64,000 nucleotides of DNA from contig WNYE01000051.1 in the NCBI GenBank assembly GCA_021396245.1, forward strand, positions 68,701 through 132,700, in the 5' to 3' direction. This document shows, in pieces, positions 51,653-62,238 of this stretch; position 1 is the stretch's first letter; each line of letters begins with the position of its first letter. The translations under genes were made by a program, and so were the position numbers. Below the pieces are notes generated by a model. The model was not told the origin of the DNA and made no database searches. It saw nothing but the letters and a program-made list of their open reading frames with translations. The DNA is from Sporothrix humicola (taxonomy: Eukaryota > Ascomycota > Sordariomycetes > Ophiostomatales > Ophiostomataceae).

Positions 51653-53242
51653 GGTGATTGGGGAAGAGTCGGGGTCAATTGGGTGGGAGGAGGTCGAGAT
51701 CAAGAACGCTCGTAGATCGTAGAGGGCGTAGAGGTTGAAGAGTATGACTGTTGAAAGTGTCGTCTGTTTTTGAGCTCCAAAGTCGAGGGGGGAAGCCTGC
51801 ACTTATACGATGACTATGAGGAAGGTACGAAGCTGAGCTTTGTTGAGGTGGGGGTAGCGGAAGCTGTTCTACTTTTGGTCTGCGGGTGAGCTAAGACACA
51901 GTCTAACGAACGCCGTGAGTTTTAGCGAGAGAGGGAGAAGAAAAAAGATACTTGACACGATGCGACACTTGACATGAATGGACAACTGTTCAAAAGCAAA
52001 AGACTCTTGGCTTGAGGTCTTTTTGTCAGCATCGTCGATGTCCTGTACAGACGTCACAATTTCAATTGCCCGTCATGACGTGGGGTTAACATTGTTTGAT
52101 AGCGCTAAACGTGCTTCTGCATGGCGGAATTGCCGTTTTGAGCTGGCTTAGGTACAATGATGTACCGGCGTTTATCCTCGAGAATGTGTGTATCTTGACT
52201 GCATTGCTCTTTCCTGTTATTTGGCTTCTAGACGTTGAGCATATCGCCCCTTCTGCATTGGTTATTTTTTAGAGTTTGTTGAGAATTACTTCCTCGAACG
52301 TATCGTGGTCGGCCCGATACAGCAAGTACATGCCGCGGCACCTGCCTGGTGGACCGCCCAATTTTGCATCGTTCTTGCCAGTTTCACGAAAGAAGAAAAC
52401 TTGAGGAAAGAACGACTGACAAAGCAAGAGGCAGTGTCGTCGAAACAGAGTTTTACGGGGTCGGCAGTGACTCAAAAAGGGGAGGAAAAGGGATGAAAGT
52501 AAAAGTACACGGAGATCTTCTGGATCGCATCCCACATTTTCGTCTCCATCTTTCCTTCTTGTGTTTCTAAATTGACCGCGCTCGTTCTATTTCTCGTGGT
52601 ATTTCTGTGCCTTTGAAGGCTTGGCTTTTTTCTGTTAAACTTTTATTTATCAGACTTTTTGCCTCCGCAACCAGCACAATCACCGCCGCCGCCAAACCCA
52701 TCGCACTTAACGGCCTTAAGCGTTTGGTGCGTTTTCTTACACGAGCTCCTCACTCTCCTCGAAACGGCCCTCGTCGGCCATAGCCATCGGCCGTTATTAT
52801 CGCAGCCCACGCAGATTCAGACGCCCAACTAAGATGTCCAACTACCGCAGTCCACCCCACACGATGCTACAGGATGCCGTCGACTGTCGTTCCTGGCCCC
52901 CACTCGGGCACGGCTGAATAACTTTGTCGTGCTGCAGTTTGATTTCCCGAGACAAGTGCGGCCTGGTATTTGGTATCTGGTTTCTCTGCCGTGTTGGGTG
53001 CATGCCGCTCCGTGCCGTCTCCGCTGCACGACTCACAATAGCTGGATATTTTCCTCCAATCTTTTGAAAATCCAAGCTGCATTAGAGGTCACAGGTTCAT
53101 GTACGACATGCGACACAAGGGCAGTATCCGACGACATGGCGTGGGGTGAATGCATCATGACATGAACATTGTACAATCGATGTCGTCGTACGAGAAGACA
53201 TCACGGCAAGAGAGGAGAGCATTGCATGGCCAGAACAGCTGT
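51653..53242. other. intergenic region, no gene seen
   Basis: A 1.6-kb stretch between the oxidoreductase start and the stop of the next minus-strand gene. Frames are under 95 codons and lack coding bias. The first 200 bp should hold the oxidoreductase promoter. Confidence 0.45.
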
Positions 53243-54931
53243 CTATTCCGGCATCTGAGGAAACTTGCGTCCAATGGCCTTGCACCAGGCCTCAAACTTC
53301 CACCTTTCAATCATCTTGCCGTCGTCTCCGTCGTCGTCGACGTTGACGTCGCTGTCATCGTCGTCACCCCCTTGACCCCAAATCTCCTTGGTCTCAATGA
53401 CGCCTCGGACAATCCACGTGTTTTGCGAGATGAATGACGTCTTCAAAACACCACCAATGCCGCTGCTCATGTCCGTGGCGGCCACCTTGTCGAGACTCAC
53501 GACCTTCTCGGCCAGGTACTGGCACTCTTCTTCGAGCGCCCGAAACCGTCGCGGCGCCATGGCCACCAGCAGTCTTGTTTTGAGGATGCGGCACATAATG
53601 TTGGTCCCCCACAGCGAGAGTCGAGTCACCCGGTCGAGGCTGGCGTCGCACTGCTCAAAGGTAAGGCGCGGGAACATGATGCCGTACTTGCTGTCGACCT
53701 CGAAATCGTCGTCGCGCATGCCCGGCCTCGTCTTGGCGCGCTCCATCCACCCGACCAGGCTGGCGCGGTCTTGCTGAAGGTAGGCGATGATGGCGGCGCG
53801 CACAGAGGGGTCCGGCGGCGTCGGCGCGAGGACTGTGTCCGTAACGACTTTGAATTTGCCCGGGCCAGAAACAATATGGCTCCAGATGGCGAGCGACAGA
53901 TCCTGCAGATGACGCAAGGTGGGATCGTCACGGATGACCGACTGGATGAGCTGCGTCCAGGTGTCGTCGGCCAGAAAGCAGCGCTTGTTGCCCAGAAACG
54001 CGTCCATCACGGTCGTGCCGATGTGGGCCATGAACAGCGCCGTGCCCGAGTCGGAACCCCTGAACCGGTGGGCGCCGCGGATCTGGATCAGCTGGGCCGC
54101 GCCGCCGGCATGGTGCATCCACGACTGGACGTTTTCGTCGAGCAGCTCAAAGACGGCCAGCAGTTCGGTGGCACAAAGCGTTTCTTCCGTCAGCCGCTGG
54201 TCGTCGTCTTCCAAAGCGGCCTGGACGGCTCTGAGCGCCTTTTGGTACAGCAACAAAGTGGCATCCCGACTGAAGGGCGAGCTCGGCGTACCTCGTGCCC
54301 GCAGCGAGACCTGCCGCAGCTGGGCAATGACGGCATCTGTGGCGTAGCGGAGGGCCGGGACGTGGGTGTCGTGGTAGTGCGAGGTGATGTAGTGGGCGAG
54401 TTTGGGGTTGCCGAGGTCGATCGGCGACGAAGAAGAGGAAGAGCGAGTGCCAGGCCGAGGACACCGAGCCAGGTCAAGCTGGAACGACGACAGCTTACCA
54501 ATGCCTAGACGCAGGCCGGTCAGTGGCACCAGGTTCAGCAGGAGAGTAAACTTTTCCGTCGTTGCTCCATCGGGGAACGATATTGATGTGGGGAGGGAAG
54601 AGGCTGCAGTTGATGAATAAACGGCAGACGGGAGAGCTAGGCTGAGATGGGGTTGTGGTGTGCTGGTCTTGGCTTTTGACTTTGACTTCCTTGTCTTGGC
54701 CTTTGTCTTGGTGGGCGGCGTTACAAGGCTGGCCCCTCTCACTGGCGTTGTCGACTCCTCCCCCAGCTCGTCCACAAAGATGGGCACCTGCCGCAGATTC
54801 GTCTGGCCATAGTTGCCGCGGGCTCGCCGGTCAATGGCCACGTCGTGCATGGCCTGGCGGCGGATCAGCGTGCGCACTCCGGGGTCTTGGGGGAGGGCGG
54901 GGCCGTCATAGTTGACAAAGTGGAAGGCCAT
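53243..54931 (-). CDS. fungal regulator-like protein lacking a zinc cluster
   Basis: A 562-residue protein. The N-terminus (AFHFVNYDGPALPQDPGVRTLIRRQAMHDVAIDRRAR) is the conserved opening of a family of fungal proteins that resemble Zn2Cys6 regulators without the zinc cluster. A basic Ser/Thr/Lys-rich linker (about 65-100) follows. The helical C-terminal region (about 150-530) includes ALRAVQAALEDDDQRLTEETLCATELLAVFELL and HAGGAAQLIQIRGAHRF, the core pattern of the fungal-specific transcription-factor region. Without a DNA-binding module it may act as a cofactor. The start at 54931 is the first true ATG. A GCGAGCG-type repeat lies directly upstream. Confidence 0.82.
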   Translation of the reverse strand: MAFHFVNYDGPALPQDPGVRTLIRRQAMHDVAIDRRARGNYGQTNLRQVPIFVDELGEESTTPVRGASLVTPPTKTKAKTRKSKSKAKTSTPQPHLSLALPSAVYSSTAASSLPTSISFPDGATTEKFTLLLNLVPLTGLRLGIGKLSSFQLDLARCPRPGTRSSSSSSPIDLGNPKLAHYITSHYHDTHVPALRYATDAVIAQLRQVSLRARGTPSSPFSRDATLLLYQKALRAVQAALEDDDQRLTEETLCATELLAVFELLDENVQSWMHHAGGAAQLIQIRGAHRFRGSDSGTALFMAHIGTTVMDAFLGNKRCFLADDTWTQLIQSVIRDDPTLRHLQDLSLAIWSHIVSGPGKFKVVTDTVLAPTPPDPSVRAAIIAYLQQDRASLVGWMERAKTRPGMRDDDFEVDSKYGIMFPRLTFEQCDASLDRVTRLSLWGTNIMCRILKTRLLVAMAPRRFRALEEECQYLAEKVVSLDKVAATDMSSGIGGVLKTSFISQNTWIVRGVIETKEIWGQGGDDDDSDVNVDDDGDDGKMIERWKFEAWCKAIGRKFPQMPE

Positions 54932-56089
54932 CACTGCGAGCGAGCGAGTAGCGAGGAAAAGAAGCGATGACTAATGCGAGCGAAGCGAGGATCAAAAACG
55001 AGCGGAGCGAGGACAGAAAATTGAAAAAGTAAAGGATTCGGAACACCAGCAACCTATTTGGGTAGGAGGGATGAGGTGGTTATGGTCGACAGTCGATATA
55101 TAATAGGGCTGAAGTGGGCCACAGCCAACGACGTCGGGGCTTCGGGATAGCTAGTCGAATGACTCGTAAAAGGTTGGGCTCGGTTGCTCTTGTGTTCGTT
55201 ATCATTTGCCTTTTGTTTGGCAGCTGTGGTTCACGGCAGCGACATTGAAGCTGTATTGCCTTTGTCGTGTGTATACGGCGTTGCATCTGCTTGTCAGCAT
55301 GCCACTTTGCTCGACCACAATACCCCGAGTGCCGTGATGCAGACGTCATGCAGAGACCTGAGGGAGCAAAATGCAGGGTTGGCAGGGTCTAGATGCGCCT
55401 GTTCATCCTCGTGTAAATCTCGTGGGAATTCTCGACATTTGGCCAAAGTGTATTAGTCAAACAGTCAAAAGTAAGCTTCCAAAGAAGGCGAGTTCTTAGA
55501 TCACTAAATCAAAGGCCGAGTCTACGAGAGGGCGTCGGGGAAAGAGAACGCCGGTGGATTCGACCCATCCAGAGGTACCAGGGTACCATTGCCTGGATCG
55601 GGCATAGCGCCGTCTTTCTTCCCGCCCCTCCACGACAGCTGTCACCAAATTGATGGAAGCTGTTTTCCTACGACACTTCCCGATTGGGGCAGCAGTATCC
55701 TGGGGCATTTTTGGAACAGTAATCTGCATCGGTAGCTAGCATCGTAGGCGAGCCTTTCTGCCCACGATACAGGCGACAGACGGTGCAAAGTGAAATTTAA
55801 AGAGGACGGCGAGGTTGATAAAGTAGTAGAAGGAAGTAGAATCAGTTGATTGCCAACGGGAGCGTGTTTGTAAGACGAGTTTACAACGTTTTCCCGACGA
55901 GAGTTCCTCTTCCATCGCGAGGATGAACTCGAGTATAAAGATGTCTCTTCTTGCCGATTGAGATAGATTCCAATATTCTAAAATCATCATCAGTTTACTC
56001 ACCAATACAGTATCACAGCCTTCAACAACGACCAACCCATCTCCACACTTATCAACACAAGTCATCTCAGGTCCACCCCACCTCCCACA
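54932..56089. other. divergent promoters, no supported gene
   Basis: A 1.16-kb stretch between divergent genes. It begins with the GCGAGCG repeat cluster. A 90-codon Cys-rich frame at 55184 begins at TTG with no ATG and is not accepted. The last 150 bp are the leader of the carbonic anhydrase gene. Confidence 0.45.
54936..55014. repeat. GCGAGCGAAGCGAGGA repeat cluster
   Basis: Three related units lie just upstream of the regulator-like gene: 54936-54956, 54976-54991 (GCGAGCGAAGCGAGGA) and 54999-55013 (CGAGCGGAGCGAGGA). They share the core GCGAGC..AGCGAGGA. Confidence 0.75.
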
Positions 56090-56795
56090 ATGCCTCGCAC
56101 CGCAGACTTTCTCGAGAGAAACAAGTAGGTTCTGACATTGATCCTTGCTTGACATGACTCGCTGCTCCACACACCCATCTCCTCCCCTTCTTATGGGGTA
56201 AAAAAAGACCATTAAGCTAACACAAGGCCGTAGGGCTACGGCCGCTGAACACGATCCCCTCCCTTACATTGACGACCTCAAAGCCCAGGGCTCGCCCGGG
56301 CCCAGCACCATCATCGTCACCTGCCTCGACCCCCGCTGCGTCCCCGAGACCTTTTTCGATCTTCACGCCGGCGAAGTGCTTGTCCACCGCAACGCCGGCG
56401 GCAATGTCCGCACCGCTCTCCGCGATATCGTGACCCTCGACGCTCTTTTCAGTCTGGAAGAAATCTGCATCGTCCACCACACCGACTGCGGCACGACGCA
56501 CGTCACCGACGACGAGGTGCGCGCGCACGTCAAGAAGGGCACCGATCCCTCCAACTGGCCCGCTGTCGACCAGATGGACATTTGGGCGGTTAAAGAGTGC
56601 GTGCCCCGAGATATTAATTATGTTTGATTGTTCATCGCTAACTGCTGTAGCATCGAAGAAAGTGTCAAGGGCGACTTGGAGTGGGTGCGGACGACGCCCT
56701 TTATCCGCGACGAGCTCAAAAAGGGCACGCAAGGCTTTGTGTTTGACATCAAGACGGGCGTCGTGACCGAGGTCCAGCCCAACACGCCTTTTTAA
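56090..56795 (+). CDS. beta-carbonic anhydrase
   Basis: Three exons (56090-56124, 56234-56596, 56651-56795) encode 180 residues; the introns are 109 and 54 bp with phases that fit. The zinc ligands are Cys42, His94 and Cys97, from TCLDPRC and VHHTDCGTTH, with the Asp44-Arg46 dyad intact. The small size places it with the short fungal/bacterial-type beta enzymes. It hydrates CO2 to bicarbonate; no mitochondrial signal is evident, so probably cytosolic. The splice sites give ERNKATAAEHDPLPYIDDL and AVKDIEESVKGDLEW, both normal for the family. The 3' splice site of intron 1 lies inside a perfect 8-bp stem, and a nearby upstream AG would give an immediate stop. Regulation by splicing is therefore possible. 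Confidence 0.92.
56226..56243 (+). promoter_or_regulatory. inverted repeat over the intron 1 acceptor
   Basis: GGCCGTAG, a 2-base spacer GG, then CTACGGCC make a perfect 8-bp inverted repeat. The acceptor AG is 56232-56233, the last two bases of the left arm, so an RNA hairpin would cover the splice site; such a tight loop would need the closing pair open. Confidence 0.55.
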
Positions 56796-58323
56796 TGAAG
56801 AGAGAATGGTCAATGACACTGGTTCTTTGCTTATTAGGGAAGGAGAGGTCAGCCTGACGGCCTCTAAAGTCATTCACTGCGTGCATAACATCATGTAGTT
56901 TGCGTCATAAAGAGGAAACAATAAAGTTTAATTTTCCTGAAAATATCTTGAGCAACAACACACGGTTTTCTTCACGCTTGCTTGTCGAGCTTGTCAACTG
57001 ATTTCATCGTGACTTGATGGTTTAGAGTTTGCCTCGTGGGCGGAGCAGCCGCGTGTAAGTGTATTAGCGCCAAAGGCTTGGGTCCATCACTGATGACGTA
57101 TTTCAGCGTTTCCAGTTAGGTCACGTGACTTTGACTGAGAACTGATCTCTTCTTTTTCATCCATTTCAATGCGCATCGCGAGTTGCAATTCAGATTCACT
57201 GTTTGGAGTCTCAGTTTATTCATTTTCCACATCATAGCAATCATTGTTGACTCGGAAAAGCTTGGTTGAGCTTCTTTTTGTTGCCAAGCATTGTCGACGC
57301 ATTTTGCTTGCGTATGCGCTCTCCTCTTTTTTTTTTCGCTCGTGTCGTTTCCTCTTTTTACAAGGCATAGCGCGCAGCAATGCACAGCCACGCGGGCCAA
57401 GAGTGAAAGGGAGAGACAAGCAAAGGACTCAAGGAGACACCAACAAAGGAGAAAGCCGTGAGCGACGCCAACGAAAAATAGGGGACTTGGGCCTGCTGCT
57501 AAAATTAGAAAACACGTCAAATCGTTAGTGAAAAGACCAGTGGCGGACTTTTTTGGCTTTGGCTCAGCGCCGGGGAGCAGTAGCTTCAGGGGACTTGCAC
57601 CGTCGCCCGCTATCTTTTGGTGACAACTGTTGACAGTTCAGGGGTCGAAGAAAGAAAAGAAGAGGAAGAAGGCTGACGCGTTCCTGAAGAGGGCCGTTCA
57701 TTCCAGTGGGGATATCGTGGGAAAGCCGTGAAAATAGGGGGCCGTTTTGTCTGGCAAGTGCACTGGCAAACGTTCTCAGCATGGCAATTGCCGCCGCTAT
57801 GCCGTCGCTAAGGACCCGCCATTGACTGCCTTCACAGTGGGCAGGTGCCCGCCCATTCTGCCCTGCCGATCGCATTTTGGCTGCTGCGACGCTATTCCCA
57901 CCTTTTTTGTTGGTCAAAAGCACTCAAAAACGATTCGCCAACGAGCAAGGAACAGTGAAACACGAGGCTTGAAAGTCGAAAGAAAATCCGAAAAGGCTGG
58001 GCGCAGGGCGCATGGCACGAGGTCTCCAACTTTTCTTGAACTGCCGCCTTCTTTTTAAACCTTTTCCTCCCTGTTTTCTTCTTTCCATTCTCATCGACTT
58101 TCTCCAAGCGACTTCTCCCATCGGCTCCTTCCTTTTCGACGACAGCATCGACAGCGAGAGCGACAGCAACGCACCTGCCGTATTGATCAACAGTCCACAT
58201 TCGTTTCTCACCCACCTCCTTTCACTTGACACTCCACTTTTGATCGTTGCCTGCGGACGTCCGATTTCACGATACATCGATAACACCCATCAAAACACAC
58301 CACACATTACATCATCACCCACC
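56796..58323. other. intergenic region, promoter of the M50-type gene
   Basis: A 1.5-kb stretch with no accepted gene. The frame of the M50-type protein extends up to an ATG at 58012, but those 104 codons have leader-like composition. A homopolymer T run occurs near 57330. Confidence 0.45.
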
Positions 58324-59238
58324 ATGGCCCCCGTCTTACACGCGGTCTCGCCGACCCTGCGCTCCGTCGCAGCCCACTCGCGCACCGTCCTGCGAAGCGC
58401 CGTCACCGCCGCCGGTCCTTTGATCGCAAGAAAGGCGGCCGACGCTCTCAAGTCTGAAGATGCCCACACTCAACAGTTTTCAACACGCAGCCTCGCCGCT
58501 CGCGGCCTGTCCGTCAACGACACCCAAAAGGTTACTCTGGGCGTGATTGCCGCCTATGTGGTGGCCATCGCCCTGCTGTGGAACATCCCCTACGTCAAGT
58601 ATGTGCTGTGGCCCTTCAAGATGTTGGTGATTGCCTTCCACGAGTTTGGCCACGCCATCACGGCCGTCTGCACGGGCGGCCGCGTCATCTCCATCACGCT
58701 CGACCCGCACGAGGGCGGCGTCACGCAGATGAAGGGCGGCAAGGCCGCCATCACGCTGCCGGCGGGCTACCTGGGGTCGTCACTGATCGGTGCCCTCTTG
58801 ATTTTCTGCGGCTTCGACATTGTGGCCTCCAAAGTCGCCTCCATCGTGCTGGGCGTCTGCTTTCTCCTCACGCTCTGGTGGGGCAAGCGCGACTGGCTGA
58901 CCATTGGCACGGTCCTGCTGGCCGTCGGTCTTTTGGTGGCGTTCTGGTTCATCAAGCACGCCGAGCCTTTGAGATTTTTCGTGCTGTTCATCGGCGTCAT
59001 GTCGTCGCTCTACTCGGTCTGGGACATTTGCGACGACCTGATCCTGCGCAAGGTCAACGAGTCCGACGCCAGCGTCTTCGCCCAGCGCTACGGCGGCTCG
59101 TCGCAGTGCTGGGGCGTTTTGTGGTCAATCATCTCGCTGCTGTTTATGGTGTTTGGCATCCTGGCCGGTATTGCCGCCTTCCCGCAGACGTTTGCCGAGC
59201 AGGAAGAGGACTCCAAGAAGTTTATTCCCACAATGTAA
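58324..59238 (+). CDS. M50B-like membrane metallopeptidase family protein
   Basis: A 304-residue integral membrane protein with a zinc-binding HExxH at His106-Glu107-Phe-Gly-His110 (IAFHEFGHAI) in a membrane-embedded helix. A hydrophilic, possibly targeting N-terminus (about 65 residues) precedes the first helix (VTLGVIAAYVVAIALLW). Further membrane segments are SSLIGALLIFCGFDIVA, ASIVLGVCFLLTLWW, TIGTVLLAVGLLVAFW, FFVLFIGVMSSL and VLWSIISLLFMVFGIL. GGRVISITLDPHEGGVTQ is the family block after the HExxH. The third zinc ligand is not obvious; candidates are aspartates in SVWDICDDL. Proteins of this type occur across fungi and bacteria; the substrate is unknown. The ATG at 58324 has a CACCATGG context and is preferred over the in-frame ATG at 58012. 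Confidence 0.85.
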   Translation: MAPVLHAVSPTLRSVAAHSRTVLRSAVTAAGPLIARKAADALKSEDAHTQQFSTRSLAARGLSVNDTQKVTLGVIAAYVVAIALLWNIPYVKYVLWPFKMLVIAFHEFGHAITAVCTGGRVISITLDPHEGGVTQMKGGKAAITLPAGYLGSSLIGALLIFCGFDIVASKVASIVLGVCFLLTLWWGKRDWLTIGTVLLAVGLLVAFWFIKHAEPLRFFVLFIGVMSSLYSVWDICDDLILRKVNESDASVFAQRYGGSSQCWGVLWSIISLLFMVFGILAGIAAFPQTFAEQEEDSKKFIPTM

Positions 59239-59576
59239 GGGACGAGCGGCACGATCATCCATCTTCCTCATGGTGGAACGACTTATGACTTTTTTCTTTC
59301 CGCTTTCTCTTTGAAAGCGGCATTTACATTTATCAGTTTTTATTTCGTTGTTTTCGTCTCCCGGGAGACTCTAGTGTTGATTGATACCCGGAAAGAGGAG
59401 GCTTTAAATCAAAATGTTAGTGTTTACAAGTACGTTAATAAATGTACAATGACAGCGGTGTTTGGGTCTGGGCAGGCGTTACTCTGTGTTTAGTATTACA
59501 AATATAATTTGATATTATCAAGATCTGAAAGAAAGGTATGTATATATTACATCAACAACAACTCGTGTCGTGTCCC
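59239..59576. other. convergent 3' region
   Basis: A 338-bp AT-rich gap between convergent stop codons. It contains an 8-bp hairpin at 59300-59320 and a 14-bp palindrome at 59356-59369. No gene is present. Confidence 0.5.
59300..59320 (+). terminator. 3' hairpin after the M50-type gene
   Basis: CCGCTTTC, loop TCTTT, GAAAGCGG: a perfect 8-bp stem 62 nt after the stop codon. Candidate 3'-end or mRNA-stability element. Confidence 0.35.
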
Positions 59577-62238
59577 CTACTCGTACGCCTTCTGGTTGTA
59601 CTTGGCGTTGAATCGCTCCACGTCCTTGGCCGCAACACCGCGCTTCAGCACGCCGCTGGCCTTGGCCGCCGCAATCTCCTGCCGCTTCGCCAGGGCCGCC
59701 TCGCTCGCAGCCGTCCACCGTCTCTTCTCGAGCGCCTCGGCCACCGAGCGCTTGTAGTGCGTCGGCGGCGGCGTCTTGGCGGCAATAAAGCCGGCCGCGC
59801 ACTTGCCCTGGTTGAACGCCGCCTGCGCCGCCGCCTTCCACACCGCCGTCACGTCCGTCGCCATCTCGGCCGTCCAGTACAGCCGGCAGTCGGCATCCTC
59901 GACGACAAACTGCGCGGGCAGCCCATCTTCGACGTTGCCCCTCAGAATCTGGTCGCGCGTGTTGAGCGCGGCCGCCGACGAGCGCAGCACGGGCAGCTCG
60001 TTGTAGCGCGCGAGGGCGGCGCGCTGCTCGTCGTTCTCGGCCTCCTGGAGCCCGCTAGCGGCGTACGAGTAGACGTTGCCAAACGACAAGGTCTGGGCGC
60101 CCTTGATGCCGCCGACGCCCTGGATGGCACCGGCCTTGGGGCGGCCGCCCATGGCAATCGAGCGGACACCGCCCTGGATGCGGAGCATCTCCGAGGCGAG
60201 CGTGCACGTCGACGCGCAGAAGCCGTCATACAGCAGAATAATGTCGTCGGCGGCAAACGGCTGTGTCAGGTTGGCCAGGCTTCCATAACCGCTAATCTCC
60301 ATGCCCATGCCAAAGGTGGCGTTGGTCGTGGTCAGCGAGTCGTCGAGGTTCCAGCGGGTGATGGCCGTGTAGTTTGTGTCCTTGAAGATGTACGGGCCAA
60401 ACTTTTCGTCAAAGCTCGTAAACGGCTTGTTGTCAATGTCCAGGTCGTACCGCGTGTCGAACCACGTCTCGTACTCGCCGACCAGGCTGGCGTCGCTCGA
60501 CGTGTAGGGGTTGAAGGGCGCGGCGACGTCGTCGCTGATAATGTGGGCGAGCGCCACGAACGCGTCGTTGGCCTTCCAGCGCGAGTAGCCGTCCTGCACC
60601 GTCTGCGGGAAGAACTGCCGGAAAAAGTCGTAGCCCTGCAGAATGTAGCCGCCGCCGTTGGCGCTGAAGTCGACCACCAACTTCTTCTTGCCGGCCGCCT
60701 TGGCCTGGGCAATGCAGTTGCGCTGCACGGCCTGGAACTCAGCTGGCGACTCGGACTCGAACGCTAGGACGGACAGGACAGCGACGTCCTCAAAGCCAGG
60801 ACCGTCCAAAAAGTAGCAAGAGACAATGGCGTCGTCCGTGATATCTACAGGCTCGGGGAAGCCAGGGACAGTGACGCCCGAGGAGGTGCCCGTAGGAGTG
60901 GCCGACGGAGAAGCGGACGAGGCTGACGTGGGAGCATAGGGAGACTCCGAGCTCGACACGGGGCTGTTGCTGGCCGCGCGGAACTGGTTGGCGCCGCTGC
61001 AGAACGTCTGGAACATGGACTCGCCGTCGGTGATACCAGCGAGCGAAGAAACAACGCTGGCCGTGTTGGTGAACGTGGCCTCGGTGCCGTTGGCAAACTT
61101 GAACTTGGTCGTCGGGCCCTGGTAGTTGAACCGGATCCGGCCGCCCGCCGAGAAGTAGCCCTTGCCCTCACCGGCACCATAGACGGCCTTGGCAAAGAAC
61201 ATGCTGTTGTACGCCGAGTCGGGGTCCTGGTTGAACGAGGCCGTGAAGATGGTGTTTTCAATGTACGTCACAGCGTCGATGCCGTTGATCAGGACGACAG
61301 CAGAGGCCGTCTCGGGGTTGGCAACGACATCCTCGTAGATCTTGATCTCGGGCAGCTTGCCGCCGTTGGCCGCGTCGGCCACGGACACGAGCGAGATGGG
61401 GCGCGTGTATAGGAACGCGCCGCTCAGCAGGTCCGGATAAAAGACGAAGTGGCCGTCGTGGCCCTGGCCAAAGACCTTGAGGTACAGGTCGATCTGGAAG
61501 GCGTACTCGCTGTCGTAGACATTGTTGACCAGGTTGGAGCGGACCGTGGCGAGCGCCTCAAACAGGTCGTAGGGCGGGTAGAAGTAGTCGGCGGGCGGGT
61601 CGGCTTTGTAGGCGGCGTCCGACTGCCACTCGAGGTAGGGCACAAGGGCGTCAACGAGCTGGACAGCCTCGTCCTTGTGCAGAGGCACAGAGCGGAGACA
61701 GTTATAAGCAAGCTCGGCAGGGATCGAGACGGCAGCTGTAAGATGTCAGACGGGAACAAATGTCACAGTGAGATTGTTTAATAATTCGTGGAATATGGGG
61801 AGGCTTACCCTCGGGGTTGGCAGACTGGATGGCGGCCCAGGCGCTGCTAGCAATGGCACACGGCTCGGTGGCCGACGGCGCCGTTGAAGATGTAGGAGCC
61901 GGTGTGGATGTGGATTGCGATGCCGGCTCAGACGACGGGACAGACGTCACAGTGGTCGTCGCCGAGGACGTGGCCGGTGCAATGCAGTCGCAGGCACTCG
62001 ACAGGCGGAAAGACAGGGGGCCGACCTGGTTGCTCACACAGGCAGCCGAGGCATAGCTCGGGATGGCCACGGAGGCCGACGGCGTTGCCGTGTAGGCAGA
62101 GCAGAAAGCCTGGGCGGACTGCAGCCGGCCAGGCGTCTGGGTGGCCCGGAGGGCACGGAGGCAGTTGTCGGCATTGCACGCGTGGGAGGCAACGCCGGCA
62201 GCCAAAGCCGCAACGGAGACAAGAGATGCCGTCTTCAT
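59577..62238 (-). CDS. secreted S41-family peptidase (UstP-like)
   Basis: Exons 62238-61809 and 61735-59577 encode 862 residues; the 73-bp intron (GTAAGC to ACAG) splits an Ala codon in NPEAAVSIPAELAYNCLRSV. The signal peptide is MKTASLVSVAALAAGVAS. A Cys-rich segment (residues 20-100) and a Ser/Thr-rich linker (about 100-130) precede the conserved core: VPLHKDEAVQLVDAL, GHDGHFVFYPDL, a second Ser/Thr-rich linker near 425, VVDFSANGGGYILQG, and the catalytic-site block LYDGFCASTCTLASEMLR followed by AMGGRPKAGAIQGVGG. This is the fungal S41 branch seen in peptide-processing clusters, but no such precursor is present here. The ATG at 62238 sits directly before the signal peptide. It should act in the secretory pathway or outside the cell. 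Confidence 0.9.

Noticed and set aside
55184..55456. Cys-rich 90-codon frame that looks like a secreted peptide
   Set aside because: It begins with TTG, there is no ATG before the hydrophobic stretch, and codon use is unlike that of the real genes.
58012..58323. N-terminal extension of the M50-type protein from an upstream ATG
   Set aside because: The added residues read like a 5' leader, and the ATG at 58324 has a far better context and a plausible N-terminus.
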